From contig DBTX01000019.1 of the NCBI GenBank assembly GCA_002307275.1, forward strand, positions 1 through 20,406: 20,406 nt of DNA, given 5' to 3'. Origin of the DNA: Hungateiclostridiaceae bacterium UBA1305 (GTDB taxonomy: Bacteria; Bacillota; Clostridia; Acetivibrionales; DTU013). A model generated the notes under the pieces. That model was not told the origin of the DNA, did no database searches, and saw nothing but the letters and a program-made list of their open reading frames with translations. The translations under genes were made by a program, and so were the position numbers. Shown here piece by piece: positions 7,876-14,935 of this stretch (position 1 is its first letter; every line of letters begins with the position of its first letter).

Positions 7876-8547
7876 ATGCAAAGATTCGAGGATTTCTTTA
7901 ACCTGGTTGGTTCGCTCATTTGCCATCAATTGCCTTCAAGATCCCTCTACGCAGGCCTTACAGTATTGCCGGTCTGTGCCAGGGATACCGGCATATATGC
8001 CGGCATTTTTACCTCAATGCTTTTTCTCCTGCTGACACGCAGACTCAGGTCTGATAAACCTCCAGGCATTGCAGTGACAGCTTTTATGTGCGTTCTAATG
8101 CTGCCGATGGTTTTGGATGGTTTATTATCCTACACCGGTGTTATCGGTACGAATAATACTACGAGACTGCTGACAGGAGCGTTTTTTGGACTCCCGATCC
8201 CGCTGTTTTTAGTGCCTGCAGCGCATTTCAGCATAGAGGGCGCCAATGAAAAAAAAGTTCTTAAGAGTATAGTCGAACTGATACCGCTATATTCATTTTT
8301 GCTTGCTTTATGCATTCTTTATCTGAATGGACTGGTACCGTATATCATAGCCGGACTGATCTTTATTTCTGCGTTCCTGTTCCTATTGTCGAGACTTTCC
8401 TATACGGTTCTTGTGAGAATTCGCCGCTTCAGGTCCGTTTCCCTGTATGCCGCTACCATTGGTGCTACAATGTCCATATTGGTTTTTCTATATATGCTTT
8501 CTACATTTGTTTTGCAGCCTATTAAGGCTGCACTGCTTGGAGGTTGA
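7876..8547 (+). CDS. DUF2085-type integral membrane protein
   Basis: A 223-residue polytopic membrane protein. Near the N-terminus it carries the DUF2085 signature: ICHQLPSRSL, then LPVCARDTGIYAG. Many family members have CARCTGIY at this place; here the second Cys is Asp. Several hydrophobic segments follow (about 42-60, 65-85, 95-120, 135-175, 190-215). The ATG at 7876 has no strong ribosome binding site and starts 3 bp after the preceding stop, so translation is probably coupled. The end of the gene carries the GGAGG for the next gene. The biochemical function of the family is unknown to me; the conserved Cys/His suggest metal or redox chemistry at the membrane surface, but that is inference. 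Confidence 0.8.
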   Translation: MQRFEDFFNLVGSLICHQLPSRSLYAGLTVLPVCARDTGIYAGIFTSMLFLLLTRRLRSDKPPGIAVTAFMCVLMLPMVLDGLLSYTGVIGTNNTTRLLTGAFFGLPIPLFLVPAAHFSIEGANEKKVLKSIVELIPLYSFLLALCILYLNGLVPYIIAGLIFISAFLFLLSRLSYTVLVRIRRFRSVSLYAATIGATMSILVFLYMLSTFVLQPIKAALLGG

Positions 8548-8555
8548 AACGGCAA

Positions 8556-9227
8556 ATGGAATCAAAGGATGAAATACGCAAAAGGGTGTTGAAATTGAGA
8601 ACCGGTCTTAGTGCGGAGGAAATCCGAAGTAAGAGTACAGCAATTTTTGAAAGGATATATGCGTTAAGACAGTATAAAGAGGCTGCAACCATACTGGCAT
8701 ATATGGATTACAGAAATGAAGTCATGACAGGCGAATTCATCAGAAGATGTCTGCATGACGGAAAAAGGGTGGCGCTGCCAAAGGTAGTAGTGGAGGACGA
8801 CATTAGTGCTTCGCCACTTCCAGACAGAGCACATGGGAAACTTGAGCGTGCTTTGTCAGTCGCTGAGAAAGTCCCTGCTTTGTCAGTTCCAGATAAAGTC
8901 CCCACTTTATCAATATATGAAATAAACGACATCAATAAGGACACGCTGCCCGGTTATAAGGGGATCCTTGAACCGGACAGCACGGTATTGGAGCTTCTTG
9001 ACCCCTCTGAGATCGATTTGGCGGTGATCCCGGGAGTTGCATTTGATCAGGTAAAAAACAGGATAGGCTATGGAGCAGGTTATTATGACCGGTTTATGCA
9101 CAAACTTAGGACAGACTGCCTGAAGGTGAGCGCTGCATTCGACCTGCAGCTTGTAGATATAATTCCCGCAGGCAGGTATGATGTTCCGGTTGATATGGTT
9201 ATCACGGAAGAGCTGCTTATAGAATGA
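8556..9227 (+). CDS. 5-formyltetrahydrofolate cyclo-ligase
   Basis: This enzyme uses ATP to convert 5-formyl-THF to 5,10-methenyl-THF, returning folate to one-carbon metabolism. Supporting motifs are the N-terminal basic helix with KxxRK-like residues, ILAYMDYRNEV near 46-56, ALPKV 73-77, KGILEP 135-140, DLAVIPGVAFD 154-164 and GYGAGYYDRF 171-180 (the substrate/ATP loop). ATG at 8556 is chosen (223 aa), 12 nt after GGAGG; the TTG at 8544 abuts that motif and is too close. The family is usually near 180-200 residues. The excess sits at about 84-125, where a 9-residue unit (ALSVAEKVP, ALSVPDKVP, TLSIYEIND) is repeated, encoded by 27-bp tandem repeats. The catalytic motifs are intact. Confidence 0.93.
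   Translation: MESKDEIRKRVLKLRTGLSAEEIRSKSTAIFERIYALRQYKEAATILAYMDYRNEVMTGEFIRRCLHDGKRVALPKVVVEDDISASPLPDRAHGKLERALSVAEKVPALSVPDKVPTLSIYEINDINKDTLPGYKGILEPDSTVLELLDPSEIDLAVIPGVAFDQVKNRIGYGAGYYDRFMHKLRTDCLKVSAAFDLQLVDIIPAGRYDVPVDMVITEELLIE
8851..8931 (+). repeat. 27-bp in-frame tandem repeat inside the cyclo-ligase gene
   Basis: Three 27-bp units lie at 8851-8877, 8878-8904 and 8905-8931. The first two are close copies sharing CTTTGTCAGT and AAAGTCCC; the third is diverged (CTTTATCA then ATATATGAAAT). Being a multiple of three, they lengthen the protein without breaking the frame. Confidence 0.7.
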
Positions 9228-9271
9228 TTCAAGTACGGTTCGATTATTTCTTTAGTTGGAAGGAACGCTTT

Positions 9272-10213
9272 ATGAATAAAAAAATTACATTGACCGGAGC
9301 AAATATTGTATTTTTTATTTTCACCGCCGTATTCATATTTTATCAGATTGTACTGGCAGTATTGCTGGGACAAAAGCTGAACAATTATATCTATCCGATC
9401 GTCCTGGTAAACGAATTTGTAATGATTCTGGGTCCGGTGCTTATCTATTGTTTTGTGAAAAAGATCAATATCAAGGAAGCTTTCAGATTCAATAAACCGG
9501 GACTTATCCCCATGCTTCTTGTAGCTGTAATTTCTGTACCTGCCTATTTTGTCGCATCAATGCTCAATAATGTTTTTGCCTATTTCTTGCAATTTATTGG
9601 TGACCTGCCGGTACAAGCCATACCGGTTCCGAAGAATCTGTCGGAGCTCGTGGTAGGGATTTTGATTATAGCTGTTTCGCCGGGTATATGTGAAGAAATA
9701 ATGCACAGGGGATTCATGCTCAGAGCTTACGAAAAGCGGGGATCCTATAAAGCTGTTATTTTTGTGGCGATATTATTCGGTATTTTCCATTTTGACATAA
9801 CGAATTTCTTCGGACCTGTATTTTTAGGGTTGATTATTGGCTACTATGTCATCAGGACAAATTCTATTTTTGCCGGAATGCTGGCGCATTTTTTAAATAA
9901 TGCAATTGCAGAAGTTCTGCAGTATTTTTCAGATCAGGGGGCACAGCCGGATAAACTGACAATATCGTGGCCCGAGCTGCAGGGGGTCCTGCTGTATGGT
10001 TTTGTGGGACTGATTTTTACAGCCGGATTGTTAATATTTTTCAAAAAAGTCACAGAGGGCAAGTCACAGATTATTCCGCCGATTTCAAAGGTAAGCAAGG
10101 ATATCAGGGCTATTTTTACACATTGGCCGATCATATTGATTGTGGCAATCTATATCCTGATGATGCTTCTTTATTTTATGGTAATCGTAGTAACAAAGTA
10201 TTATAGCTTTTAA
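9272..10213 (+). CDS. CPBP-family intramembrane metalloprotease (CAAX protease / Abi type)
   Basis: A 313-residue polytopic membrane protein with the CPBP (PF02517) active-site motifs: EEIMHRG (Glu141, Glu142, Arg146), FGIFHFD (His173) and LAHFLNNA (His206, Asn210). About eight hydrophobic segments are visible, including 11-32, 45-62, 78-98, 128-140, 160-175, 180-197 and two near the C-terminus. ATG at 9272 follows GGAAGGA with 7-8-nt spacing and is preferred. An alternative ATG at 9224 overlaps the previous stop (ATGA) but lacks a good ribosome binding site. It is the last gene of the 7198-10213 run. Family members process prenylated or other membrane peptides, some acting in peptide immunity; the substrate here is unknown. 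Confidence 0.9.
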   Translation: MNKKITLTGANIVFFIFTAVFIFYQIVLAVLLGQKLNNYIYPIVLVNEFVMILGPVLIYCFVKKINIKEAFRFNKPGLIPMLLVAVISVPAYFVASMLNNVFAYFLQFIGDLPVQAIPVPKNLSELVVGILIIAVSPGICEEIMHRGFMLRAYEKRGSYKAVIFVAILFGIFHFDITNFFGPVFLGLIIGYYVIRTNSIFAGMLAHFLNNAIAEVLQYFSDQGAQPDKLTISWPELQGVLLYGFVGLIFTAGLLIFFKKVTEGKSQIIPPISKVSKDIRAIFTHWPIILIVAIYILMMLLYFMVIVVTKYYSF

Positions 10214-10355
10214 TATCGATTTTAATTGCCCTCCTTCATGAAAGTCATTGAAAATTACTTTTTGAGATACAATCAATATTGGTAGATGTCCTCAGTCTAA
10301 AGCGCTTCCGGTGTCTATATAATATTATATAACCCGTTAGCGAGGTGAAGCCTGC

Positions 10356-11468
10356 TTGGACTTCAACTTAGATTTTAATCTTGTACGTTCACAAAAGCTG
10401 CTGCTCATTCCTCAGTTGAAATTAGCCCTTGATATACTTACAATGGATTCCCGGGAATTATTTGACTTTTTGGAAGATCAACTTGGGACCAACCCGGCTC
10501 TGGAAGCGGATATGGATGTCAGATCAATACAGGATAACAATGAGGATGAAACGGATGCACAGATGCAGGAAGAAAACGAAAGCACAATGTCGCTCAAACA
10601 GCACCTTATCATTCAGCTCAACACCATGCATTTGGACAAATCCAGCCTCATGATTGGAGAATATCTGATTGACAATACAGATGACAATGGCTACCTGAAG
10701 GTGGATATTTCAGAGGCGGCAGAATTTTTCGACGTTCCTTTGGATAGAGTGGCTGCAGTTTTGAACATTCTGCAGTCACTCGACCCGCCGGGAATATGTG
10801 CAAGAACTCTTGCCGAAAGCTTGCTGCTGCAATTGAAGCAGCTTGACGATACGGATGAAGATGCAGTGAAAATAGTCGGAAAGTATCTTGACAGGATCGC
10901 TGCTGACGATGTCAAAACTGTATCGGATGAGACAGGTCTGACTATGGAAAGGGTACGTGAAATCTTTTGCAAGGTGAAAAGCCTTGAACCCAAACCAGGA
11001 CGGGAATTCTACAATGATTCAGCTCAGAGTCCGGCACCTCCCGATATCATCATCAAGGAGACAAGTGATGGATTACAGGTGTTAAATAACGATGAAGCAG
11101 TACCTGACATTTGCATATCCGAAAGCTTTCGATTGGGTGCATCCCTTCTTGCTGAAACAAAAGGGGGCGAATATGTCCACGAGAATGTTAAAAGTGCAGT
11201 ATGGCTAATCAAATGTCTTGAACAGAGGAAAAATATCATTTATGATATTGCATCAAGGCTTTTAGCCTGCGAACCGGATTTCTTCAGGAATGGAAGCAAG
11301 TCGGTACAAAAGCTGGATAAATCATCTTTTGCAGCATATTTAAGCATGCATGAATCCATATTTGAAAAGGCATTGAATGGTAAATTCCTGCAATGCAGAT
11401 GGGGGACTTTTGATTTTGGGTACTTTTTTAACGAAGGAGAAGAGGATATTGGAGTTGGCCTGTTCTAG
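10356..11468 (+). CDS. rpoN: RNA polymerase sigma-54 factor, truncated (lacks RpoN box)
   Basis: Sigma-54 directs RNA polymerase to -24/-12 promoters opened by enhancer-binding ATPases. TTG at 10356 follows GAGGTGA. Residues 1-50 match region I (LVRSQKLLLIPQLKLALDIL, then NPALE), and 50-78 are an acidic region II. Residues 80-215 hold the core-binding domain with SLDPPGICARTLAESLL (141-157). Residues 275-313 match the region before the helix-turn-helix (AVWLIKCLEQRKN). The helix-turn-helix at about 320-345 is degenerate (MHESIFEKALNGKF), and the frame stops at 370, shortly after TFDFGYFF. Full-length RpoN is normally about 430-480 residues and ends in a DNA-contacting ARRTVAKYRE-type box. No such box occurs in any frame just downstream. 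It could be a dead gene, half of a gene split by an insertion, or a core-binding but non-DNA-binding protein. Confidence 0.9.
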   Translation: MDFNLDFNLVRSQKLLLIPQLKLALDILTMDSRELFDFLEDQLGTNPALEADMDVRSIQDNNEDETDAQMQEENESTMSLKQHLIIQLNTMHLDKSSLMIGEYLIDNTDDNGYLKVDISEAAEFFDVPLDRVAAVLNILQSLDPPGICARTLAESLLLQLKQLDDTDEDAVKIVGKYLDRIAADDVKTVSDETGLTMERVREIFCKVKSLEPKPGREFYNDSAQSPAPPDIIIKETSDGLQVLNNDEAVPDICISESFRLGASLLAETKGGEYVHENVKSAVWLIKCLEQRKNIIYDIASRLLACEPDFFRNGSKSVQKLDKSSFAAYLSMHESIFEKALNGKFLQCRWGTFDFGYFFNEGEEDIGVGLF

Positions 11469-11498
11469 AATTGATTAAAATTGTTAAGGTACATAAGA

Positions 11499-11530
11499 GG
11501 GGAGTTTCGCATGTCAGGCGAAAGCTCCCC
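11499..11530. other. strong inverted repeat / hairpin between rpoN and the convergent gene
   Basis: GGGGAGTTTCGC (11499-11510) pairs with GCGAAA-G-CTCCCC (11518-11530) across a 7-nt loop, with one bulged base. No T-run follows on either strand, so it is not a canonical terminator, although its place between converging genes would suit a bidirectional stop. It could also be a scar of the event that cut rpoN. Confidence 0.65.
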
Positions 11531-11536
11531 TTGCGT

Positions 11537-11848
11537 CTAGAATGGCCACAATGGCTTCCCAGGGTTGCCGTGATCTACTTTCAGGTATCCTGGAATGCCG
11601 CGGGTACCGAAATGTTCTCTTTCAATCTCAGAAATCTGTTCTTTTGTATAGTAATTAATTTCTCCAACCTTTTTGACATTCTCCGCATATTCTCTTAAGG
11701 CGTCAATTTCCTTGGGAGAGAGTACTGCCTGACAATCATCTGAATTCAGTATCCTGTTTAATTCGGATGCGTATTCAAAACCGTCATCAACATCCTCAAG
11801 CGCGGTTTTCAAAAAGGACACAAGCTTTTGAGGAATCTCTCTTGACAT
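11537..11848 (-). CDS. small protein of unknown function, convergent to rpoN
   Basis: ATG at 11848 lies 9 nt after AGGGAGG; the TTG three codons upstream touches that motif and is rejected. The 103-residue product is acidic and helical in its first 75 residues (for example DVDDGFEYASELNRIL and SPKEIDALREYAENVKKVG). It ends in a Gly/Pro-rich tail (GTRGIPGYLKVDHGNPGKPLWPF region). There is no cysteine pair, signal peptide or membrane segment. I do not recognise the family. It sits between the truncated rpoN and a serine recombinase, so it may be cargo of a decayed element or a host gene brought in by rearrangement. The excellent ribosome binding site argues that it is expressed. Confidence 0.7.
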   Translation of the reverse strand: MSREIPQKLVSFLKTALEDVDDGFEYASELNRILNSDDCQAVLSPKEIDALREYAENVKKVGEINYYTKEQISEIEREHFGTRGIPGYLKVDHGNPGKPLWPF

Positions 11849-12205
11849 ATCTGTCAACCTCCCTTCAGCATAAGAATATTATACAACTTTTAAAATCGAA
11901 TAAACATATTTTTCAGCAAAGTTAATTTAAAAAATAGGATCATTTTGAATAAATCATTTTACGCTTAAATAATATGGGACAAATTTTCGGCAATATAATT
12001 AAACAGGAGTGATTCATTGATAGAAGAGCCAAGTCTCAGTATGGGGGAAATGCTCATATGGCCGGAAGACGTGAGGTTAAGAGAAATTTGGTGAAGAATT
12101 ACACGGGAGAGGTATCCGCTTTGGAAATAAGGTACAAGATACTCAGAATTCTGCTCGAGGAACGGGAAAGGGGCAGTGTGTTGCATGCAGGTTTACGGGG
12201 GCAGC
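11849..12205. other. intergenic region before the recombinase
   Basis: This 357-bp, AT-rich stretch separates divergent genes. On the minus strand TATAAT lies at 11883-11878, about 35 bp before the 103-aa gene, with a poor -35 (TGTTTA, 17 bp upstream). On the plus strand TATAAT lies at 11994-11999 with no clear -35. AGGAG (12005-12009) then introduces short reading frames described separately. No convincing attachment site core or terminal inverted repeat could be recognised by eye. Confidence 0.5.
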
Positions 12206-12240
12206 ATGATAGGGATATATGTAAGGGAGAGCAGGGATGA
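12017..12240 (+). pseudogene. possible frameshifted small gene before the recombinase
   Basis: A TTG at 12017 is preceded by AGGAG with ideal 7-nt spacing and opens a 25-codon frame that stops at 12094. A second frame, open from ATG 12058 to 12240 (60 codons), contains a well-formed helical stretch, SALEIRYKILRILLEERE. Joining the two by a single shift near 12080-12090 would give one protein of about 70 residues whose end overlaps the recombinase start. This may be a decayed gene, or a real short leader whose stop lies before the recombinase. No family is recognised. Low confidence. Confidence 0.25.
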
Positions 12241-13708
12241 TAACGGTGAGAATTATGAAACCATAGGGAACCAGAGAGATCTGCTGCTGGATTATGCCAA
12301 AAGGCATGAACTTGGTCAGGTCCATGCTGTTTATGAGGATGATAATACATCCGGTTCCGGGTTTGAGAGGGCAGGGATAAAAAGGCTCAAAGAGGATGTT
12401 GTGAATGCACGTATTGATATTCTGCTAGTCAAGGATCTTTCAAGACTAGGCAGAAATAATGCCAAGACTTTGCAATTCCTTGATTTTCTTGAGGAGTACG
12501 GGATCAGGGTATTGAGCAGTGACGGCAGGTATGACAGCAAACTGGATAATGACATCGTCGGTATTGAAACCTGGGCAAATGAGCGGTATATACGGGATAT
12601 TTCCCGAAAAATCCGATCCAGCCTGCGATTCAAGATACAGAAGGGAGAATACATAGGTCATGCTCCGTTTGGCTACAGAAAAACAGCGGGAGAAGGAAAC
12701 AGGCTTTTTATTGATGATTCTGGTGCTGAAGCAGTACGGCTCATATACCGGCTTTACCTTTCAGGACTGGGGTATACCTCCATTGCAGAAATTCTTGATG
12801 AAAGAGGATATCCGTCTCCGGAAGGTGGTAACTGGAACAGGATCACAGTGAGGAGAATTTTAATTTCGCCCGTATATATAGGTAACACAATACAAGGTGT
12901 CAGTGAACGGGTCAGTTTTAAGAATAAAAAGACAAGACGTCTGCCGAAGGAAGTGTGGGTGACTACAGAGGGTACTCATGATGCCATCATCACCAGGGAG
13001 GAATTTGAAGAGGCGCAGAAACTGAGAGCAGGAAAATACCATGGCGGAAATCCGCACAAGGGCATCGTTCATATACTGCGCGGACTAATCTGGTGCGGAG
13101 GCTGCGGGAGCGCCATGTATGCAAAAAAAACAGATAAGGGTGTTGTATATGTTTGCGGTAATTATTGCAGAAATGGCAGAACTGCTTGTAAAAGCCACTT
13201 TATTTGTGAAAAAGAGGTAGCGGGGATTATTTGCAAAGAACTGGAGACCATGTTTGTTGACACTGATTGCCTGCAGGAACTGGAACAGAGGTTCACAACA
13301 GCTTATTCGCCGGATGCCGGCGTCAGGGCAGCTCTTGAAAGAGCGGAAAAGCAATTGTCCGTTTGTCGCAGACAACAGGAAATGCTTTATAAGGATAGGC
13401 TGGAGGAACGAATTTCCGAGCAGCTATTCGACAAGACGAATAAAAGCCTGGAAGAACGCCTTCGAATTCTTGAAGAACAGCTGACCAGATCAGAACAGCA
13501 GAGAATGGGCAGAATAAATTTAGATCAGCTCATTCAGGAGATGATGCCGATGCTCAGGAGCGGAAAGCTTACAAATGAGATCGCTGGAGCAGTCGTTAGC
13601 AGGGTCACTGTATTTGACGAGGGTGATCCTCTGCCGCCGCAGTATTTATGCAGTATGGACGGGTATGTAAAGGGTGGTACAGTTGTAATTGATTTTTGTA
13701 TGAAGTAA
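12206..13708 (+). CDS. large serine recombinase (resolvase/invertase N-domain, recombinase and zinc-ribbon domains)
   Basis: Large serine recombinases integrate, excise or invert DNA between attachment sites through a 5'-phosphoserine intermediate. The ATG at 12206 (after a G-rich CGGGGGC) gives 500 residues. The resolvase domain (1-145) has YVRES with probable nucleophile Ser9, the NQRDLLLDYA helix, and DLSRLGRN (77-84). The recombinase domain (about 150-280) has GHAPFGYRK and ITVRRILISPVYIGN. The zinc ribbon uses Cys297/Cys300 and Cys317/Cys321. A coiled coil occupies about 375-450, as in integrases of phages, Tn4451-type elements and SpoIVCA. All key residues look intact, so it may be active. 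No other phage or conjugation genes are nearby, so it is either an orphan or the end of an element whose other parts are lost. Confidence 0.95.
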   Translation: MIGIYVRESRDDNGENYETIGNQRDLLLDYAKRHELGQVHAVYEDDNTSGSGFERAGIKRLKEDVVNARIDILLVKDLSRLGRNNAKTLQFLDFLEEYGIRVLSSDGRYDSKLDNDIVGIETWANERYIRDISRKIRSSLRFKIQKGEYIGHAPFGYRKTAGEGNRLFIDDSGAEAVRLIYRLYLSGLGYTSIAEILDERGYPSPEGGNWNRITVRRILISPVYIGNTIQGVSERVSFKNKKTRRLPKEVWVTTEGTHDAIITREEFEEAQKLRAGKYHGGNPHKGIVHILRGLIWCGGCGSAMYAKKTDKGVVYVCGNYCRNGRTACKSHFICEKEVAGIICKELETMFVDTDCLQELEQRFTTAYSPDAGVRAALERAEKQLSVCRRQQEMLYKDRLEERISEQLFDKTNKSLEERLRILEEQLTRSEQQRMGRINLDQLIQEMMPMLRSGKLTNEIAGAVVSRVTVFDEGDPLPPQYLCSMDGYVKGGTVVIDFCMK

Positions 13709-13732
13709 AATGGAGAGGGGACAAGGGAAAAG

Positions 13733-13795
13733 CAGAAACCAGAAACCAGAAACCAGAAACCAGAAACCAGAAGTCAGAAACCAGAAACCAGAAAC
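13733..13795. repeat. heptanucleotide tandem repeat (CAGAAAC)9
   Basis: Nine head-to-tail 7-bp units occupy this stretch. Eight are exactly CAGAAAC and the sixth is CAGAAGT; a partial unit CAGAT follows. It lies between the recombinase stop and the lipid kinase. Because 7 is not a multiple of 3, the array does not encode a simple peptide repeat per unit. The unit count is likely to vary between strains. Confidence 0.9.
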
Positions 13796-13882
13796 CAGAT
13801 TTATGAGTACTTCAAATTTGTTCTCTGCAGTTCCGGAATGTTCCTTTTTGACACTAAAGCAACACAGTTATGGAGGCTGGAA

Positions 13883-14770
13883 ATGGATAAAGTATTATTA
13901 ATATACAACCCGCTTTCCGGGAATAGAAGTATTCCCAAGAAGCTTGATTACCTGATCGGACGTTTTTCCGATAAGGATTTGATTACAATACCCTTCCGCA
14001 TTGAAGGCGAATGTGAAAACAAGCTGAAAAGAATCCTTTCAGAAGATGTTTACAAATATGCTGTTGTTTCCGGCGGGGACGGAACTGTGAATATGACAGC
14101 CAGCGTACTGCTGAAGTCCGGACTTGACATACCTATGGGCATCATTCCTGCAGGCACCTGTAACGACTTTGCAAGAAGTCTCAATATACCGATGGATATC
14201 AGGAAGTGCATGGATATCATTATCGATGGGAATATTGCGCATATTGATGCGGGTTTGATCAATAATACAAAGTATTGCCTTAATACATGTGCAGGTGGCA
14301 ATTTAGTGGATGTTTCCTATAATACCAGCAGTGAATTCAAGAAGAATTTCGGTCCGCTTGCCTATTATATCAAAGGCTTGGGAGAGTTCGCAAACCTGAA
14401 GCCCGTATATCTTAAGATCACAACAGATAATGAGATCATCGAAGACGATTTTTGGCTGTTCATCATAATGAATGGCAAGCATGCAGCGGGATTTTCCAAC
14501 CTTGTTGAAGCGGATCTTTCAGATGGATTCATGGACATTCTGCTACTGAAGAACTGTCAGCCAATAGAGGTTGCCGGTTTGCTGTTCAGAGCGCTGAACA
14601 ATGATTTCATAAACGACAGAAATGTGATGTGGCTCAGGACACAGAATTGTTCAATCGAAGGCGATGCGGGATTTTCACTGAGCATTGACGGAGAAAAGTG
14701 GAACAGTCTTCCCATAAATATTAAGTTTTTACAGATGATTCTGAAAGTGTTTGTGAATAAATCCGTTTGA
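13883..14770 (+). CDS. diacylglycerol kinase-family lipid kinase (YegS/BmrU type)
   Basis: Members of this cytoplasmic, membrane-associated family phosphorylate lipids such as diacylglycerol with ATP. The 295-residue protein opens with LLIYNPLSG (5-13) and has the nucleotide-binding SGGDGTVN (63-70) and IIPAGTCNDFARSL (87-100). The C-terminal beta-domain includes IDAG (121-124), CAGGNLVDVSY and SIDGE near the end. ATG at 13883 follows TGGAGG with 6-nt spacing; the longer frame from 13838 is rejected. Other family members may be lipid-A, phosphatidylglycerol or undecaprenol-directed, so the exact substrate is unknown. It stands alone between the recombinase and spoIVA. A perfect TTGACA lies at about 13847, but no -10 hexamer sits at the right distance. 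Confidence 0.92.
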   Translation: MDKVLLIYNPLSGNRSIPKKLDYLIGRFSDKDLITIPFRIEGECENKLKRILSEDVYKYAVVSGGDGTVNMTASVLLKSGLDIPMGIIPAGTCNDFARSLNIPMDIRKCMDIIIDGNIAHIDAGLINNTKYCLNTCAGGNLVDVSYNTSSEFKKNFGPLAYYIKGLGEFANLKPVYLKITTDNEIIEDDFWLFIIMNGKHAAGFSNLVEADLSDGFMDILLLKNCQPIEVAGLLFRALNNDFINDRNVMWLRTQNCSIEGDAGFSLSIDGEKWNSLPINIKFLQMILKVFVNKSV

Positions 14771-14803
14771 TAGGTTATTCTACACGATCCCCACTTCTTT
14801 TTT

Positions 14804-14832
14804 GTAATAATAACCCATTACGGACATATATT
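14804..14832 (+). promoter_or_regulatory. tentative sigma-E-like promoter for spoIVA
   Basis: spoIVA is transcribed by mother-cell sigma-E in Bacillus. CATATATT (14825-14832) resembles the sigma-E -10 CATACAnT, and GTAATAAT (14804-14811) lies 13 bp upstream. The match is imperfect, so this rests largely on knowledge of the gene. Confidence 0.3.
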
Positions 14833-14847
14833 TATATTGTGAACCGG

Positions 14848-14888
14848 GAAGAGGACACACAGGCTATGTTATAGAGCTGCCCTCTTTC
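14848..14888 (+). other. hairpin in the region upstream of spoIVA
   Basis: AAGAGG (14849-14854) can pair with CCTCTT (14882-14887), with a shorter inner AGC/GCT match. The T-run afterwards is short (TTTC), so it could be a weak terminator for the lipid kinase or a structure in the spoIVA leader. Confidence 0.35.
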
Positions 14889-14935
14889 AATTGATGCTCG
14901 GAACGCTTTGCTTATAGATTAAGGGGGGTTAGCGC

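Noticed and set aside
10297..10310. Catabolite-responsive (cre) site before rpoN
   Set aside because: The palindrome AAAGCGCTT matches the core, but outer positions fit the consensus poorly, so it is not called as a feature.
13733..13795. CRISPR array
   Set aside because: Units are 7 bp, contiguous and without spacers, and there are no cas genes.
13838..13882. Sigma-A promoter from the perfect TTGACA near 13847
   Set aside because: At 16-18 bp spacing the -10 position falls on the ribosome binding site (TGGAGG), with no TATAAT-like hexamer.
13710..13901. Open frame through the heptanucleotide repeat (NQKPETR-like peptide)
   Set aside because: The peptide arises from translating the CAGAAAC array; its start has no proper ribosome binding site, and its end overlaps the well-supported lipid kinase start in another frame.
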